From Rhizomicrobium sp. (lineage in GTDB: Bacteria; Pseudomonadota; Alphaproteobacteria; Micropepsales; Micropepsaceae), in contig JBBCGL010000001.1 of assembly GCA_037200385.1 (NCBI GenBank), forward strand, positions 2,557,418 through 2,621,417: a stretch of 64,000 nt of DNA, read 5' to 3'. The notes beneath the pieces were generated by a model, which saw nothing but the letters and a program-made list of their open reading frames with translations, had not been told where the DNA came from and did no database searches. A program made the position numbers and the translations under genes. This document shows positions 43,543 through 53,683 of the stretch, piece after piece. Numbering within the stretch: position 1 is the first letter of the stretch; each line of letters starts with the position of its first letter.

Positions 43543-44960
43543 TCGGCGCCCCGCCCGCGCCAGAGCCCGCTCTCGGCGAGCGCGATCGCGATGATGAAGG
43601 CGAAGGTCGTCGCGACCGCCGGGATCTGCATCGAGAAATCATAGACCGAATGCGCCGCGATCAGCACCGTGGCGGCGATGCCGATGGCCGGGAAGATCCG
43701 CCGCTCGCGCCGGCGCCGCGACAAGCCCTTGGCGCATTGCGCCAGGAGCGCGGCGAAGCCGCCGAGCAGGACCGCCGTCGCCGGTACGCCGAGATCGAGC
43801 GCCAGCTCGAGATAGGTGTCCTGCGCCTTGTCCCAATAGCGCCGCGAGGCGAGGCGGTCGTCGCGATAGAGCGGGAAGGCCTCCGGAAACGTGCCGAAGC
43901 CGTGCCCCAGCCAGGGCGACGCCTCGATCCCGCTGACGATGATCTTCCAGGACTGGGTGCGGTCGACGTCCTCGACCCCTTCGTCGGCGATGCGCCCGAG
44001 CAGCGCGCCGCCGAAGATCGCGAGCGTCAGCGTAACGATGCCGGCAAAGGCCGCCAGGTGCAGGACGCGGCGGCGCTTCGACCCGAAGACGCCGGCCTGC
44101 GACGCCAGCAGGACGAGCGTCGCGGCGCCGAGGATCGCCGAGGTGATGCCGGCGCGCGACAAGGTGCAGAGCAAGGCGTCGACCAGCAGCAGCAGAACGA
44201 CGATCATCGCCCAGTGATCGACCAGGAGCAGTTGCAGCCGCGTCGCCAAGCGACGAAATACGGACGCGGCGGCGACGCGGCGCAGCTCGCCGAGCCCCCG
44301 CAGCAGAAGACCGAACGGGACGAGCGCGACCAGTCCCAGATAGGTCGCGAAGCTGTTGCGGTTGATGAAGGGACCCGTGACGACGCCGAGATAGGCGGTC
44401 TTCTTCTGCCAGACGACGCAACAATCGCCGGCGGCCCACGTGACCAGGCCGTAGGCGGCATAGACGCCGCCGGCCATCGCCAGCACGGTGCAGGCCGTCC
44501 GCCGGCGCGATGCGTCGCGCAGAAGGAACAGCGTCGCGGCTCCGATGGCGAAATAGCCCGCGGATTTGGCGAGGGCGGCGAGGGTCAGGTCCGGATCGAT
44601 CGAGATCGTCCCGCCGGCCTCGATGCCCAGAATCCTGGCGCGCTCGGCCCATAAGGGATGCGGCAGCGGCGCCGGAAGTCCGGGCATCATTTGCACCAGC
44701 GCCCAGACGCCGACGGCGGCAAAACAGGCGAGCGCCGCGACGAGCAGCGGCGCCCCGAAGGACGGATAGCGGGCCGGATCGAGCACGCCGGCAAGGGCGA
44801 CCAGCAGCAGGACGGCGCCGGACGCCCCCGACAGGATCCAGGTGCTCTCCGGTCCGTTGGAACCGAACGGCAGCGGCGCGAGCGCGACGACCAGCAGGAG
44901 CAGATAGAAGGCGGCATTTTCCAATCGGCGCGAAATCACGAGGCGCTGATCAAATGTCAT
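43524..44960 (-). CDS. O-antigen ligase/polymerase-like membrane protein
   Basis: 478 residues from ATG 44960, about twelve hydrophobic segments. Wzy_C-like loop: [31 protein letters not shown], and [19 protein letters not shown] followed by [15 protein letters not shown], the pattern of polymerase/ligase proteins in exopolysaccharide loci. Longer upstream frame runs into the glycosyltransferase gene and is rejected. Convergent with rmlA. Confidence 0.8.
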   Translation of the reverse strand: MTFDQRLVISRRLENAAFYLLLLVVALAPLPFGSNGPESTWILSGASGAVLLLVALAGVLDPARYPSFGAPLLVAALACFAAVGVWALVQMMPGLPAPLPHPLWAERARILGIEAGGTISIDPDLTLAALAKSAGYFAIGAATLFLLRDASRRRTACTVLAMAGGVYAAYGLVTWAAGDCCVVWQKKTAYLGVVTGPFINRNSFATYLGLVALVPFGLLLRGLGELRRVAAASVFRRLATRLQLLLVDHWAMIVVLLLLVDALLCTLSRAGITSAILGAATLVLLASQAGVFGSKRRRVLHLAAFAGIVTLTLAIFGGALLGRIADEGVEDVDRTQSWKIIVSGIEASPWLGHGFGTFPEAFPLYRDDRLASRRYWDKAQDTYLELALDLGVPATAVLLGGFAALLAQCAKGLSRRRRERRIFPAIGIAATVLIAAHSVYDFSMQIPAVATTFAFIIAIALAESGLWRGRGADQSSAT

Positions 44961-45039
44961 GGGTATACTGTCCAATGGTTTGCTATCGTCGATCAGGCCG
45001 GCCGCGCCGAGACGCCGCCGTCGCCGAGTATGAGGGATC

Positions 45040-46011
45040 GTGAGTCCGTCCGAGCATGTCAGCACGTCCGGGACGCGATCTCCAGATAGCGGCGGTCCGC
45101 TGCCGGTCGTCTCCATCATCGTCGTCAGCTACGGCACGCGGGAGATGACCCTGGCCTGTCTCCGTTCGGTCGTCGCCGAGACCCGGGATGCCGGCTACGA
45201 GGTGATCGTCGTGGACAATGCGTCGAAGGACGGGTCGGCAGAAGCGATCGCCGCGCAGTTTCCGGATTTCCTGCTGCTGGCGCAGACCGCGAATCTCGGC
45301 TTCGCCGCGGCCAACAATCTCGCGGCCGAGCGGGCGCGCGGACGCTACCTCCTGCTGCTCAATCCCGACACCGTCGTGCTGGATCGCGCGGTCGACGAGC
45401 TCGTCGCCTTTGCGCGGCGCCGGCCGCAAGCGCGCATCTGGGGCGGACGGACGCTGTTCGGCGACGGCACGCTCAATCCGACGTCGTGCTGGCGGCGGCA
45501 GACCCTTTGGAACCTGCTGTGCCGGTCGGTCGGACTGGCGAAGGCGTTTCCCGACTCGCCGGTGTTTCATTCGGAGGCCTATGGCGGCTGGACGCGCGAC
45601 AGCGAGCGCGAGGTCGACATCGTCACGGGATGCTTCCTGATGATCGAGACCGAGACCTGGCGGCGGCTGCGCGGCTTCGCGCCGGAATTCTTCATGTATG
45701 GCGAGGACGCCGATCTTTGCCTGCGGGCGCGTGCCGACGGGGCCCGCCCGGCGATCACGCCGGAGGCAACGATCGTGCATTACGGCGGCGCGACCGAGAG
45801 AGACAATGCGCGAAAGAACAAGCGCCTTCTCGCGGCGAAGGCGCTCTTGATCCGCCGCCACCTGTCGCGGCCCATCCAGCCCCTGGCGCTCGCGCTGCTG
45901 GCTTTGCGGCCGGCCATCATGCGCCTCCTGTTCGGACGGCGCGACGCCGTCTGGCGCGACGTGTGGCGCGCGCGGCAGACCTGGATGCTGGGCAAGTTCG
46001 AATCCAACTGA
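45040..46011 (+). CDS. GT2-family glycosyltransferase (rhamnosyltransferase-like)
   Basis: 323 residues with a GTG start. GT-A fold: VVSIIVVSYGTREMTLACLR, VIVVDNASKDGSAEAIAAQF, NLGFAAANNLAAERARGRYL, LLLNPDTVVLD (DxD-like) and FFMYGEDADLCLRARADG, with the ED of inverting GT2 enzymes. Similar to WbbL-type rhamnosyltransferases, which suits the adjacent rml genes; acceptor unknown. Divergent from the polymerase-like gene by 79 bases. Confidence 0.86.
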   Translation: MSPSEHVSTSGTRSPDSGGPLPVVSIIVVSYGTREMTLACLRSVVAETRDAGYEVIVVDNASKDGSAEAIAAQFPDFLLLAQTANLGFAAANNLAAERARGRYLLLLNPDTVVLDRAVDELVAFARRRPQARIWGGRTLFGDGTLNPTSCWRRQTLWNLLCRSVGLAKAFPDSPVFHSEAYGGWTRDSEREVDIVTGCFLMIETETWRRLRGFAPEFFMYGEDADLCLRARADGARPAITPEATIVHYGGATERDNARKNKRLLAAKALLIRRHLSRPIQPLALALLALRPAIMRLLFGRRDAVWRDVWRARQTWMLGKFESN

Positions 46012-46018
46012 CGCTGCT

Positions 46019-47356
46019 TCAGCGCCGGACCGGCTGCGCCATGCGCCTTACGGTCTGCGGCGCGGCGAAAGCGCCCCACATGCCGAGCAGGAAGAAGAAT
46101 TCGACATAGCTCTGAAGCCAGAAATGCACGGTGAAGCCGGCAATAATGAGCGAAATCACCGAAGCGAGCCAGAAATACGCCAAGTGGAGATGCTTCGCCT
46201 GTGCCGGCGAAGGCAGATCCCGCACCGCGCGCAACAGGCTCGTCGCCACGCCCAGGATGAACGGCGCAACCGCGAGAAGACCGTAACGGAGAAGCATCAC
46301 GAGCCAGAACGCATCGACCGTCGGGCCCAGCCACACGGGCCGCGCCCAATTGTCGTATCCGATGCCCGTGATGGGCGAGCCGAGAAAATCGTTCCAGCCG
46401 ACCTGCCATATGATCGTGCGGTAGAAGCCGGTCGACGGATTGAGCGCCGCATAGTCGAACAGGACCTGCACCGGCGTGCGGTTGGAAAACACATCGATGA
46501 AGACATAGATGCCGACGCAACCCGCAATGAAGATCGCCAGCCGATGCCGCAACGGCCTGGTGGAGATGAACCAGACGAGCAGCAGCACCTGCACTGCGAC
46601 GACGGCGAAGGCAGAGGACGAGATCGAAGTGGCGACACCGGCCAGGACGACCAGGGCGGCTCCGACGCGGACGGGCAGCCTCGAGGAAACGACGTCGCGC
46701 GACAGGGCGAGAGCGAAGATGCTGGCCGCGAACACGCCCCAGAGGATCGGGTGGGGAAACGGGCCCGCCGCCCTGTGAAATCCGAAGCGGCTGAGCGTGC
46801 CGAGATAGGATGGCCCGCCGAACAACTGCCGGCCCGAGACCGACTCGACAAGGGCCACGATGGCCAGAACGCCGACGATCAGGATCAACAACCGGGCCGC
46901 CGCGGAGACATCGGCCGGCGTCCGGATGAACGCCCTCGCCAGCAAATAGGGCCCGAGGGTTTCCAGCATGACCGTGCCGCAGTTCAGCAGGACATTGGTC
47001 TGCGACCTGACGCCGAGGGAATCCACCGAGCTGACGACGGCGAACAGCCCATGATGGATGAGGAGCGACACCGCCTGCAGGACCGCAAATCCCGCGATGA
47101 AGAGGTCCGGCGCCGAAAGTCTCGCCCCCAGGCGCGCAAGCCGCGCAACGGAGAGCGGCAGCAGGACGAGCAGCGCGATCCGGTAGAGCGGCAGGAAGAG
47201 CCCGAAAAGAACGATCGCGAGGCTCGCGGGCCAGACCAACGAGGCGATGAAGGCAGCCACCGGCAGCGCGACACGGCGTCCGTGGCGCCACGCCGCCAGG
47301 CGCGGCGCCACCGCAAGGCGGCGCATCAAGCCGGGCGCCGCGGCGGGTCCCGCCAT
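46019..47356 (-). CDS. Second O-antigen polymerase-like membrane protein
   Basis: 445 residues from ATG 47356; a TTG at 47416 would add 20 residues, and neither start has a strong ribosome-binding site. Ten or more membrane segments. Features of Wzy-like proteins: a periplasmic loop with SNRTPVQVLFDYAALNPSTGFYR, then GSPITGIGYDNWARPVWLGP, which resembles the GxGxxNF region of the family. Convergent with the GT2 gene, 7 bases apart. Confidence 0.72.
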   Translation of the reverse strand: MAGPAAAPGLMRRLAVAPRLAAWRHGRRVALPVAAFIASLVWPASLAIVLFGLFLPLYRIALLVLLPLSVARLARLGARLSAPDLFIAGFAVLQAVSLLIHHGLFAVVSSVDSLGVRSQTNVLLNCGTVMLETLGPYLLARAFIRTPADVSAAARLLILIVGVLAIVALVESVSGRQLFGGPSYLGTLSRFGFHRAAGPFPHPILWGVFAASIFALALSRDVVSSRLPVRVGAALVVLAGVATSISSSAFAVVAVQVLLLVWFISTRPLRHRLAIFIAGCVGIYVFIDVFSNRTPVQVLFDYAALNPSTGFYRTIIWQVGWNDFLGSPITGIGYDNWARPVWLGPTVDAFWLVMLLRYGLLAVAPFILGVATSLLRAVRDLPSPAQAKHLHLAYFWLASVISLIIAGFTVHFWLQSYVEFFFLLGMWGAFAAPQTVRRMAQPVRR

Positions 47357-47556
47357 CAAAGGATGCAACCGCCGCGAGGCGCCGTTCTTGACGTTAAGCA
47401 GCTTCAGCAGCCTCAAATCGACGCTGCGTTCTATCCGGAATTCCTTGCCAAGGACAGGCCGCCTCTGCCGCCGCCGTATACGTTGCGCGCGCGGATATGC
47501 TACCAGACGGACATGTTCCGGACCCGCTCGGTCGGCGCATAGGGCAGGACTTCGGC

Positions 47557-48684
47557 GTGACCGACAACAAACCGATCTACGTGACGCAGCCCTCGCTTCC
47601 GCCGCTCGCGGAACTGCTTCCCTATCTCGAGAGCATCTGGGACAGCAAATGGCTCACCAATGGCGGGCCGTTTCATCAGCAGCTGGAAGTCCGGCTCGCC
47701 GAATATCTCGGCGTCGGCCATCTTGCGCTCGTGTCGAACGCAACCATCGGCCTCATGGTGGCGCTGCAGGCCCTGCAGGTCACGGGTGAGGTGATCACCA
47801 CGCCTTATTCCTTCGTGGCGACCGCGCATTCGCTGCTCTGGAACAATCTCCAGCCCGTGTTCGTCGACATCGATCCGGGCACCTGCAACATGGATCCCGC
47901 CGCGATCGAAGCCGCGATCACGCCCCGGACGACAGCCCTGCTGCCGGTGCATTGCTATGGCACGCCGTGCGACGTCGACGCCATCCAGCGGATCGCAGAC
48001 GCGCACGATCTGCATATCATCTACGATGCCGCGCATGCCTTTGCGGTGCGCCGCGGCGGCGAGAGCGTCCTCGCCCATGGCGACCTGTCGGTCCTCAGTT
48101 TTCACGCGACGAAGGTCTTCAACACCTTCGAGGGCGGCGCCATCATCTGCCCGGACGCGCAGACCAAGCAGCGCATCGACTACCTGAAGAATTTCGGCTT
48201 TGCCGACGAGGTGACCGTCACCGCGCCGGGCATCAACGGAAAGATGAACGAGTTCCAGGCCGCCCTGGGCCTTCTGCAGCTCAAGCATCTCGCGGCGGCG
48301 ATCGCGGCGCGCCGCGGGATCGCCGAGATCTATGCCGCCGAATTGCACGGCGTCGAAGGGATCCGCTGTCTCGCCGCGCCGCCCGCGGATGTGACGCAGA
48401 ACCATTCCTATTTTCCCATATTCGTCGAGCCCGGCTATGGGCTGTCGCGCGACGGATTGTACGAGGCGCTGCGCAAGCACGGCATCCATGCCCGGCGCTA
48501 TTTCTATCCGCTGATCAGCAGCATGCCGATGTATCGCGCGCTGCCCTCGGCCGCAGCGGAGCGGCTGCCCGTCGCGAACCGGATCGCGCAGGAGGTGCTT
48601 TGCCTGCCGATCTTCTCGGAGCTCGAACACGACGCGGCGCGCCGGATCGCCGGGATCGTGCGCGACGCCGGACGCGGGCGGTAG
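47557..48684 (+). CDS. DegT/DnrJ/EryC1/StrS-family sugar aminotransferase
   Basis: 375 residues from GTG 47557, chosen because GGGCAGGA precedes it and family members start at this point (DNKPIYVTQPSLPP). PLP enzyme: NGGPFHQQLEVRLAEYLGV, VITTPYSFVATAHSL, YDAAHAFAV, and the PLP lysine in SFHATKVFNTFEGGA. Converts a nucleotide keto-deoxy sugar to the amino sugar. RmlB and RmlA upstream supply dTDP-4-keto-6-deoxyglucose, and an acyltransferase gene is directly downstream (convergent, 3-base gap), so a 4-amino-4,6-dideoxy sugar is the simplest product. Confidence 0.87.
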   Translation: MTDNKPIYVTQPSLPPLAELLPYLESIWDSKWLTNGGPFHQQLEVRLAEYLGVGHLALVSNATIGLMVALQALQVTGEVITTPYSFVATAHSLLWNNLQPVFVDIDPGTCNMDPAAIEAAITPRTTALLPVHCYGTPCDVDAIQRIADAHDLHIIYDAAHAFAVRRGGESVLAHGDLSVLSFHATKVFNTFEGGAIICPDAQTKQRIDYLKNFGFADEVTVTAPGINGKMNEFQAALGLLQLKHLAAAIAARRGIAEIYAAELHGVEGIRCLAAPPADVTQNHSYFPIFVEPGYGLSRDGLYEALRKHGIHARRYFYPLISSMPMYRALPSAAAERLPVANRIAQEVLCLPIFSELEHDAARRIAGIVRDAGRGR

Positions 48685-48687
48685 CCT

Positions 48688-49356
48688 TCAGCGCTGCGGC
48701 ATCGGGCGGGCCGGATTGCCGACGACGACGGCACCGGGCGCGACGCTTTTCGTCACCACGGCACCCATCCCGATCACGGCGCCTTTTCCGATCACGAGCG
48801 GCGCACCGGGGCGGCCCTGTTTGATGACCGCGCCCGTCCCGACATAGACGTCGTCCTCGACGACGACATTGCCGTTGCAGCAGACCCTGGGCGCGAACGT
48901 GACGAAATCGCCGATCACGCAATCATGCGCCACATAGGAATAGATGTTGCAGTGGAAGTGCGCCCCGATCCGCACATTGGCCGCGGTCACCATGGTGAAA
49001 TCGCAGAAGATCGCACCCTCGCCCAGATTGGACTCCGGCTGGGCGGTACGGTGCGTCGGCGCCCTGAGGGCAGGCAGGAACCGCATGCCGGCCGCTTTGC
49101 AACGCGCCGCGACGGCGCGACGGACCGCCGCGTCCGCGATGGCGATCACGATCTGCCGCGCGCGATGCGAAGGCCCGGTGAGCGCGTCGAATGCGATCAC
49201 CCGCACATCGTCGAGGGGCTTTGCGAGGTCGTCGCGAATGTCGGAGACGAACACCACGCTTTCGCCGGACGCCCCGCCCGCTTCGCCGCACTGCAGCCGC
49301 GCCGGCCCGAGGATTTCGCGCGCGAACCCGCCTGCGCCATAGATGGCCAATTGCAA
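48688..49356 (-). CDS. NeuD/VioB-type sugar O- or N-acyltransferase
   Basis: 222 residues from a TTG at 49356 with GGAG upstream. N-terminal Rossmann-like PglD_N domain (LAIYGAGGFAREILG), then a left-handed beta-helix of hexapeptide repeats (GEGAIFCDFTMVTAANVRIG, YVAHDCVIGDFVTFAPRVCC) with the catalytic His in VAHDC, and a C-terminal VGNPARPMPQR. Acetylates a nucleotide-linked amino sugar, probably the product of the adjacent aminotransferase. Confidence 0.85.
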   Translation of the reverse strand: MQLAIYGAGGFAREILGPARLQCGEAGGASGESVVFVSDIRDDLAKPLDDVRVIAFDALTGPSHRARQIVIAIADAAVRRAVAARCKAAGMRFLPALRAPTHRTAQPESNLGEGAIFCDFTMVTAANVRIGAHFHCNIYSYVAHDCVIGDFVTFAPRVCCNGNVVVEDDVYVGTGAVIKQGRPGAPLVIGKGAVIGMGAVVTKSVAPGAVVVGNPARPMPQR

Positions 49357-49486
49357 TATCCGCTCCGTCGCGCGAGTTTGCGACAGGGTATCGCACTTTC
49401 CCGTAGGGTTTCCAGTTGCGGCGCCGGTCGCGGGCGCGGCGGGTCCACCTGGCGCCGCCGGACGGCGCACGCAAGGGAGTTCGTGT

Positions 49487-51025
49487 TTGTCGCCGCCGAA
49501 ATACACCCTGCGATACAATATCGCCGCGAACTATGTGAGCCAGGTCTACCTGGTCGCCGTCGGAATCGTGATGGCGCCGGTCTACCTGTCCTATATGGGC
49601 GCCGAGGCCTACGGCCTCATCGGCTTCTTCACGATGATGACGTCGTGGTTCCAGCTGCTCGACATCGGCTTGACGCCGACGCTGGTGCGCGAGACTGCGC
49701 GGTTCCGCGGCGGGGTGATCGGCGCCGGCACGCTGCGCTCCTATCTCCGGGCGCTGGAGGCGATCTTCGGCGCCGTTTCGGTGCTGGGCGCCGCCGTCAT
49801 GATCCTGTTCTCCGACCAGATCGCGGCGCAATGGCTCCAGGTGAAGGTGCTGCCGCTCGCCGAGGTGTCCCAGGCCATCGTCTTGATGGGGCTGACGGTG
49901 CCGCTGCGCTGGGTGGCAGGCCTCTATCGCGGCGTGGTCGCCGGTTTCGAGCGGCAGGTCTGGCTCGCGAGCTACAACATCGTCATCGCCACCTGCCGCT
50001 TCGTGGGCGTGCTGGCCGTGTTCCACGTCTTCGGCGCCTCGCCGGTGAATTTCTTCGCCTATCAGCTGATCGTCGCCCTCGCCGAAATGCTCGGCCTCGC
50101 CGCGATGACCTACAGGCTCGTCGCCTTCGGGGCAGGCCCCCGGGAGCCGTTCTCGTGGAAGCCGCTGCGGGCGAATGTCGCGTTTTCGCTCACCATCGCC
50201 TTCACCGCGACCATCTGGGTGGTGATCTCGCAGACCGACAAGCTCGTGCTCTCCAAGCTCCTGCCGCTTGCCGGATACGGCGTGTTCTCCCTCGCCGCCG
50301 TCGCCGCGGGCGCGCTCAATTCGATCGGCGGCCCCTTGGGACAGGCCCTGCTGCCGCGCCTGACGAAGCTGGTCGCGGAGCGCGACACGGGGCGCGCCGT
50401 CCAGCTCTACGGCGACGCGACCCAGGTCGCATCGGTGCTGGCGTTCCCCGCGGTCGCGATCCTGTGCTTCTTCGCCGGGCCGATCCTACGCGCCTGGACC
50501 GGCAACCCGTCGATCGCGGAGCAGGCGGCGCCGATCCTGCGCCTCTATGCCATCGGCAACGGCTTCGTGATCCTGAACGCCTTCGCCTATTACATCCAAT
50601 ATGCGTATGGCGATCTGCGGCTGCATTTCCTGGGCAATGCGCTGATCTTCGTGCTGCTCGTCCCGCTCCTGGTCTTCGGCGCCGAATATTACGGCGCGGT
50701 CGGGACCGGCGCCGCCTGGGCGGCGGTCAACGGCCTCTACGCCATCGCCTGGGTCCCGCTGATCCATGCAAGGCTTATGAAAGGCCGGCATTGGCGATGG
50801 GTGACGCGCGACATCCTGTCGATCGCGCTGCCGAGCCTGGCGGCGGGCTGGCTGCTGTCCGCGGCGATCGCGCTGCCGGCGGGTCGCTGGCCCGCCCTGG
50901 CGGTGGTGGCGGCGAGCGGCGCCGTGGTGACGGCCGCCGCCTGCGCCGGTTCTTCGCTGCTTCGGAGCAAGCTTGCGCAAGTCCTGGCACCGCGGCTCGC
51001 CCGGCTCTCCGGACCGTCGCGCTAG
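49487..51025 (+). CDS. Polysaccharide flippase, Wzx/MATE-like
   Basis: 512 residues from TTG 49487, with AAGGGAG at 49473-49479. Twelve to fourteen membrane segments: NYVSQVYLVAVGIVMAPVYL, LLDIGLTPTLVRETARFRGG and SQTDKLVLSKLLPLAGYGVF are typical of Wzx/PST exporters that flip lipid-linked repeat units. An upstream in-frame extension is a shadow of the divergent acyltransferase gene. The 3' end overlaps the convergent next gene by 4 bases. Confidence 0.86.
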   Translation: MSPPKYTLRYNIAANYVSQVYLVAVGIVMAPVYLSYMGAEAYGLIGFFTMMTSWFQLLDIGLTPTLVRETARFRGGVIGAGTLRSYLRALEAIFGAVSVLGAAVMILFSDQIAAQWLQVKVLPLAEVSQAIVLMGLTVPLRWVAGLYRGVVAGFERQVWLASYNIVIATCRFVGVLAVFHVFGASPVNFFAYQLIVALAEMLGLAAMTYRLVAFGAGPREPFSWKPLRANVAFSLTIAFTATIWVVISQTDKLVLSKLLPLAGYGVFSLAAVAAGALNSIGGPLGQALLPRLTKLVAERDTGRAVQLYGDATQVASVLAFPAVAILCFFAGPILRAWTGNPSIAEQAAPILRLYAIGNGFVILNAFAYYIQYAYGDLRLHFLGNALIFVLLVPLLVFGAEYYGAVGTGAAWAAVNGLYAIAWVPLIHARLMKGRHWRWVTRDILSIALPSLAAGWLLSAAIALPAGRWPALAVVAASGAVVTAAACAGSSLLRSKLAQVLAPRLARLSGPSR

Positions 51026-52152
51026 CGCGGCCCGTCGTCCGGCGCGAGGAGCGATGCCTGGTAGGTCGCGTAATAGCTTTCGAGATTGCTCAGATATTCG
51101 GCGCGCACATATTTCTTCGCCAGCATCGCGAATTGACGGTCTGCGACCTCCCCGTATCTTTCCGGCCGGTCCGCCGCGCGCAGGAAGGCGGCGATCGCCG
51201 ACACGTCGTCCTGCAGATCCGCGAACAGACCGGGCAGCGTCTCATAGTCGGGCGTGAAGAAGCGGCTGTTGTAGACCGCCATCCCGATTCCGCCGCTGAA
51301 GACCGTCTCGACGAAATAGCCGTCGAGCCCCTCGCCGAAGGTAAAGGCGAATTTCGCGCGCGCGATCGTGGCCTTGTACTGCCGATAGGTCATGTCGCGG
51401 ATCTCGACGATGCGATGGTCCGGAAGGGCTTGTGCGATCGCGGCGAGGACGCTGCGCCGCAAGGGGCTCGGGTCGGGCGAGACCACGACCAGGCGCTCCT
51501 TGTCGGCATAGCCGCTCCGGCGGAATTCCTCGGGGCTGACCCAGGTCGAAAGAAGATGGACCGGGCAGCCGAGCCGCGCGGCGGTCCCGGCATCGGCATA
51601 GGCGGCGTGGGCGACCGTGGCCGTCACCGGACCCAGCCCCTGAAGCCGCGCGACGACCTCCCTGGAGGGAATGAAATCGATGTTCTGCAGGAGGATGTTG
51701 AACGACCAGGACACGCCGGGCCGGGCGAAGAGCGCGGCATGATCCAGGATCATCTGCTCGACGGCGCATTCGGGAACGTGCACCAGAACGCGGCTTCCCG
51801 CCGCGAGGCACTCCAGCAGCGCGCCGAACGGCAGCAGCGCCGCCGTGTTGTCGAACTTGTCGAGACGGCGCAGCGGCTGCTGGCCGAGCGCGGTGCAGAC
51901 CGAGACCCGGACGCCCCGCGGCGACAGCAGCCGCGCCGACTCCCGCGCGATCGAGGCGATCGACATCAGGCCGCCATTCACGATGTTCGCGCCGGCGATC
52001 AGGAAGACCACGTGCCGCCCGGCGCGATCGCCCGCCGCCGCTTGCGCGAGCGCACCGGCCGAGCGGCGTGTGTGGATGTTTCCGTGCCGCCATTCGACGG
52101 CGAACTTCCGGAAGTTCCCCCATTTCGTCGCGACGGTGGATGCGAAGGTCAT
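51022..52152 (-). CDS. Glycosyltransferase-like protein of the polysaccharide locus
   Basis: 376 residues, GT-B-like: an N-terminal region with VVFLIAGANIVNGGLMSIAS (loop like GT4 donors), GSRVLVHVPECAVEQMI, and the C-terminal LVVVSPDPSPLRRSVL, then AKFAFTFGEGLDGYFVETVF, resembling the E-x7-E donor region. No exact family recognised. Position between flippase and RgpF-like gene supports a transferase. Confidence 0.6.
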   Translation of the reverse strand: MTFASTVATKWGNFRKFAVEWRHGNIHTRRSAGALAQAAAGDRAGRHVVFLIAGANIVNGGLMSIASIARESARLLSPRGVRVSVCTALGQQPLRRLDKFDNTAALLPFGALLECLAAGSRVLVHVPECAVEQMILDHAALFARPGVSWSFNILLQNIDFIPSREVVARLQGLGPVTATVAHAAYADAGTAARLGCPVHLLSTWVSPEEFRRSGYADKERLVVVSPDPSPLRRSVLAAIAQALPDHRIVEIRDMTYRQYKATIARAKFAFTFGEGLDGYFVETVFSGGIGMAVYNSRFFTPDYETLPGLFADLQDDVSAIAAFLRAADRPERYGEVADRQFAMLAKKYVRAEYLSNLESYYATYQASLLAPDDGPR

Positions 52153-52224
52153 GCCGGCCTTCCGTCAAGCGCGGATGGCGGGTCAGCGAATGCCATCCAG
52201 GGGTCGTCGCCGCGGTCCATCGCT

Positions 52225-53526
52225 TCAATCAAAGTCGCCGCTCTCCGCCGCGCCATATCCCGCCGCACGCACGGCGGAAAGGAATAATCGCTCGATCGCA
52301 TGCTGCAAGGTGCGGTCCCTCTGCCCGCTTTCGGGCGGAAAATCGCGCTGCTGCAGGCCGAGCCCGCGCAACCGCTGCAAGGCCTGGGGCCGCACCCAGA
52401 ACATCGAGCCGGCGAAGAAATCGAGGGCGAAATCGGCTTCGGCGATCCCCATGCGCCGCGCGACCTGCAGGGTGAGCGCCCGGTTGCCGCCCCAGGCGGC
52501 GCGCGGTGCATAGCGGCGGTTCGGGATGCGGTTGCCGGCCGGCCCGATCAAGCCGAGCCCGGGGTCGCGGTCGAATGCATCCAGCAGGCGTTCGGCGCGC
52601 CCCGGCGCGGCCAGCAGTTCGACATAGCAATGGCGCCGCCAGCGCGCGCCGAAGTCGCGCGTGGTGCCGGACTGCAGCGAGCGCTTGCCGTGCAGCTTGC
52701 AGACATAGGCATAGCGATCGAGGACGCCGCGGCCGAGCAGGTCGACAAAGGGGCCGATGTCGCGGCCGCGGTTTTCGAACGCGTGGAACGTCGCGCCGGG
52801 AAACGTCTCGGCGATCCTCCGCTCGAGATCCCGCGACGGCGCGGTCAGGCCGACATGCAGGTCGAAAGGGCGTTCCATCCGGCAAAGACAGGCCGCGATC
52901 TCGTCCCACAGCTCCGCATAGTGGAGATGCACGACGACGCCGATCCCGCCAGGGCGCGCGGGTCTCGCGGGACGGAAAATTCCTTCGTGCGGCGGCCAGC
53001 CCGCATCCAATTCCGGATGACGCCGGACCGCATCCGCGTCGTCTTCCAATCCCAGCTGCCAGAAGTGGAGATCGCTGCGATAGGCCTGGATCTGCGACCG
53101 CACATCCCCGGCAGCGGTTTCGAGCAGGGTCGCGGTCCCGCCGCCGAGCGCGATGCGGTTGCTCGGAAAGACCCGGGCGTGCCGCGCCGCATGCCATGCG
53201 GCAGGGAGCGCGCCAAGTCTCCCGATCGCCATCTTCAGCGTGCCGGCGGCCGGCGCGACCAAGGCAAGCGCGGTCGCCGGCCGGCGGAGCTGCAGCAGAT
53301 AGCGGTGCCCCGCCGCCGCCGGCAAACGTCCATAAGCCTCGTCGTCGCCAAATCGCAGACTCAGTTTTGCGCCGCCGCTGGGGCACTCCAGGATCCGCAC
53401 CGCATAGCGGCCCGGTGCCAGGGGAGCGTCCAGCTCGAGGCGGCCCGCGGCCGGAACTGCGACAATCCTGCTCACGGTGGCCGCTGTTCCAATCGCTGAT
53501 GCGCCGCCGTCGCGGCATCGTTGCAC
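52225..53526 (-). CDS. RgpF-like rhamnan-synthesis protein
   Basis: 433 residues with a GTG start at 53526. The C-terminal half matches rhamnan synthesis protein F: VVVHLHYAELWDEIAACL, FHAFENRGRDIGPFVDLLGR, YVCKLHGKRSLQSG and DFFAGSMFWVRP. RgpF-type proteins add rhamnose or other sugars in polysaccharide backbones, consistent with the rml operon. The N-terminal 120 residues are a separate beta-rich part of unknown role. Same direction as the preceding transferase. Confidence 0.8.
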   Translation of the reverse strand: MQRCRDGGASAIGTAATVSRIVAVPAAGRLELDAPLAPGRYAVRILECPSGGAKLSLRFGDDEAYGRLPAAAGHRYLLQLRRPATALALVAPAAGTLKMAIGRLGALPAAWHAARHARVFPSNRIALGGGTATLLETAAGDVRSQIQAYRSDLHFWQLGLEDDADAVRRHPELDAGWPPHEGIFRPARPARPGGIGVVVHLHYAELWDEIAACLCRMERPFDLHVGLTAPSRDLERRIAETFPGATFHAFENRGRDIGPFVDLLGRGVLDRYAYVCKLHGKRSLQSGTTRDFGARWRRHCYVELLAAPGRAERLLDAFDRDPGLGLIGPAGNRIPNRRYAPRAAWGGNRALTLQVARRMGIAEADFALDFFAGSMFWVRPQALQRLRGLGLQQRDFPPESGQRDRTLQHAIERLFLSAVRAAGYGAAESGDFD

Positions 53527-53683
53527 AAAGGCCGCAAAAACCCCTTAGATGGCAATACGGTCGAAGGCCGGCACGCGTGTCAAGGACGGCCGGTCAGACG
53601 GCCGGCCGCGGCGCTGGCCGATCCGCGGACCTCTCATTTCGACCTTTGCCGCAAAGCCCGGCGAAGGAATCCCGGAGGTGCAA

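Noticed and set aside
48925-52287. 1120-residue plus-strand frame over the flippase region
   Set aside because: Crosses genes on both strands and shows only Arg/Ala/Asp-rich shadow sequence.
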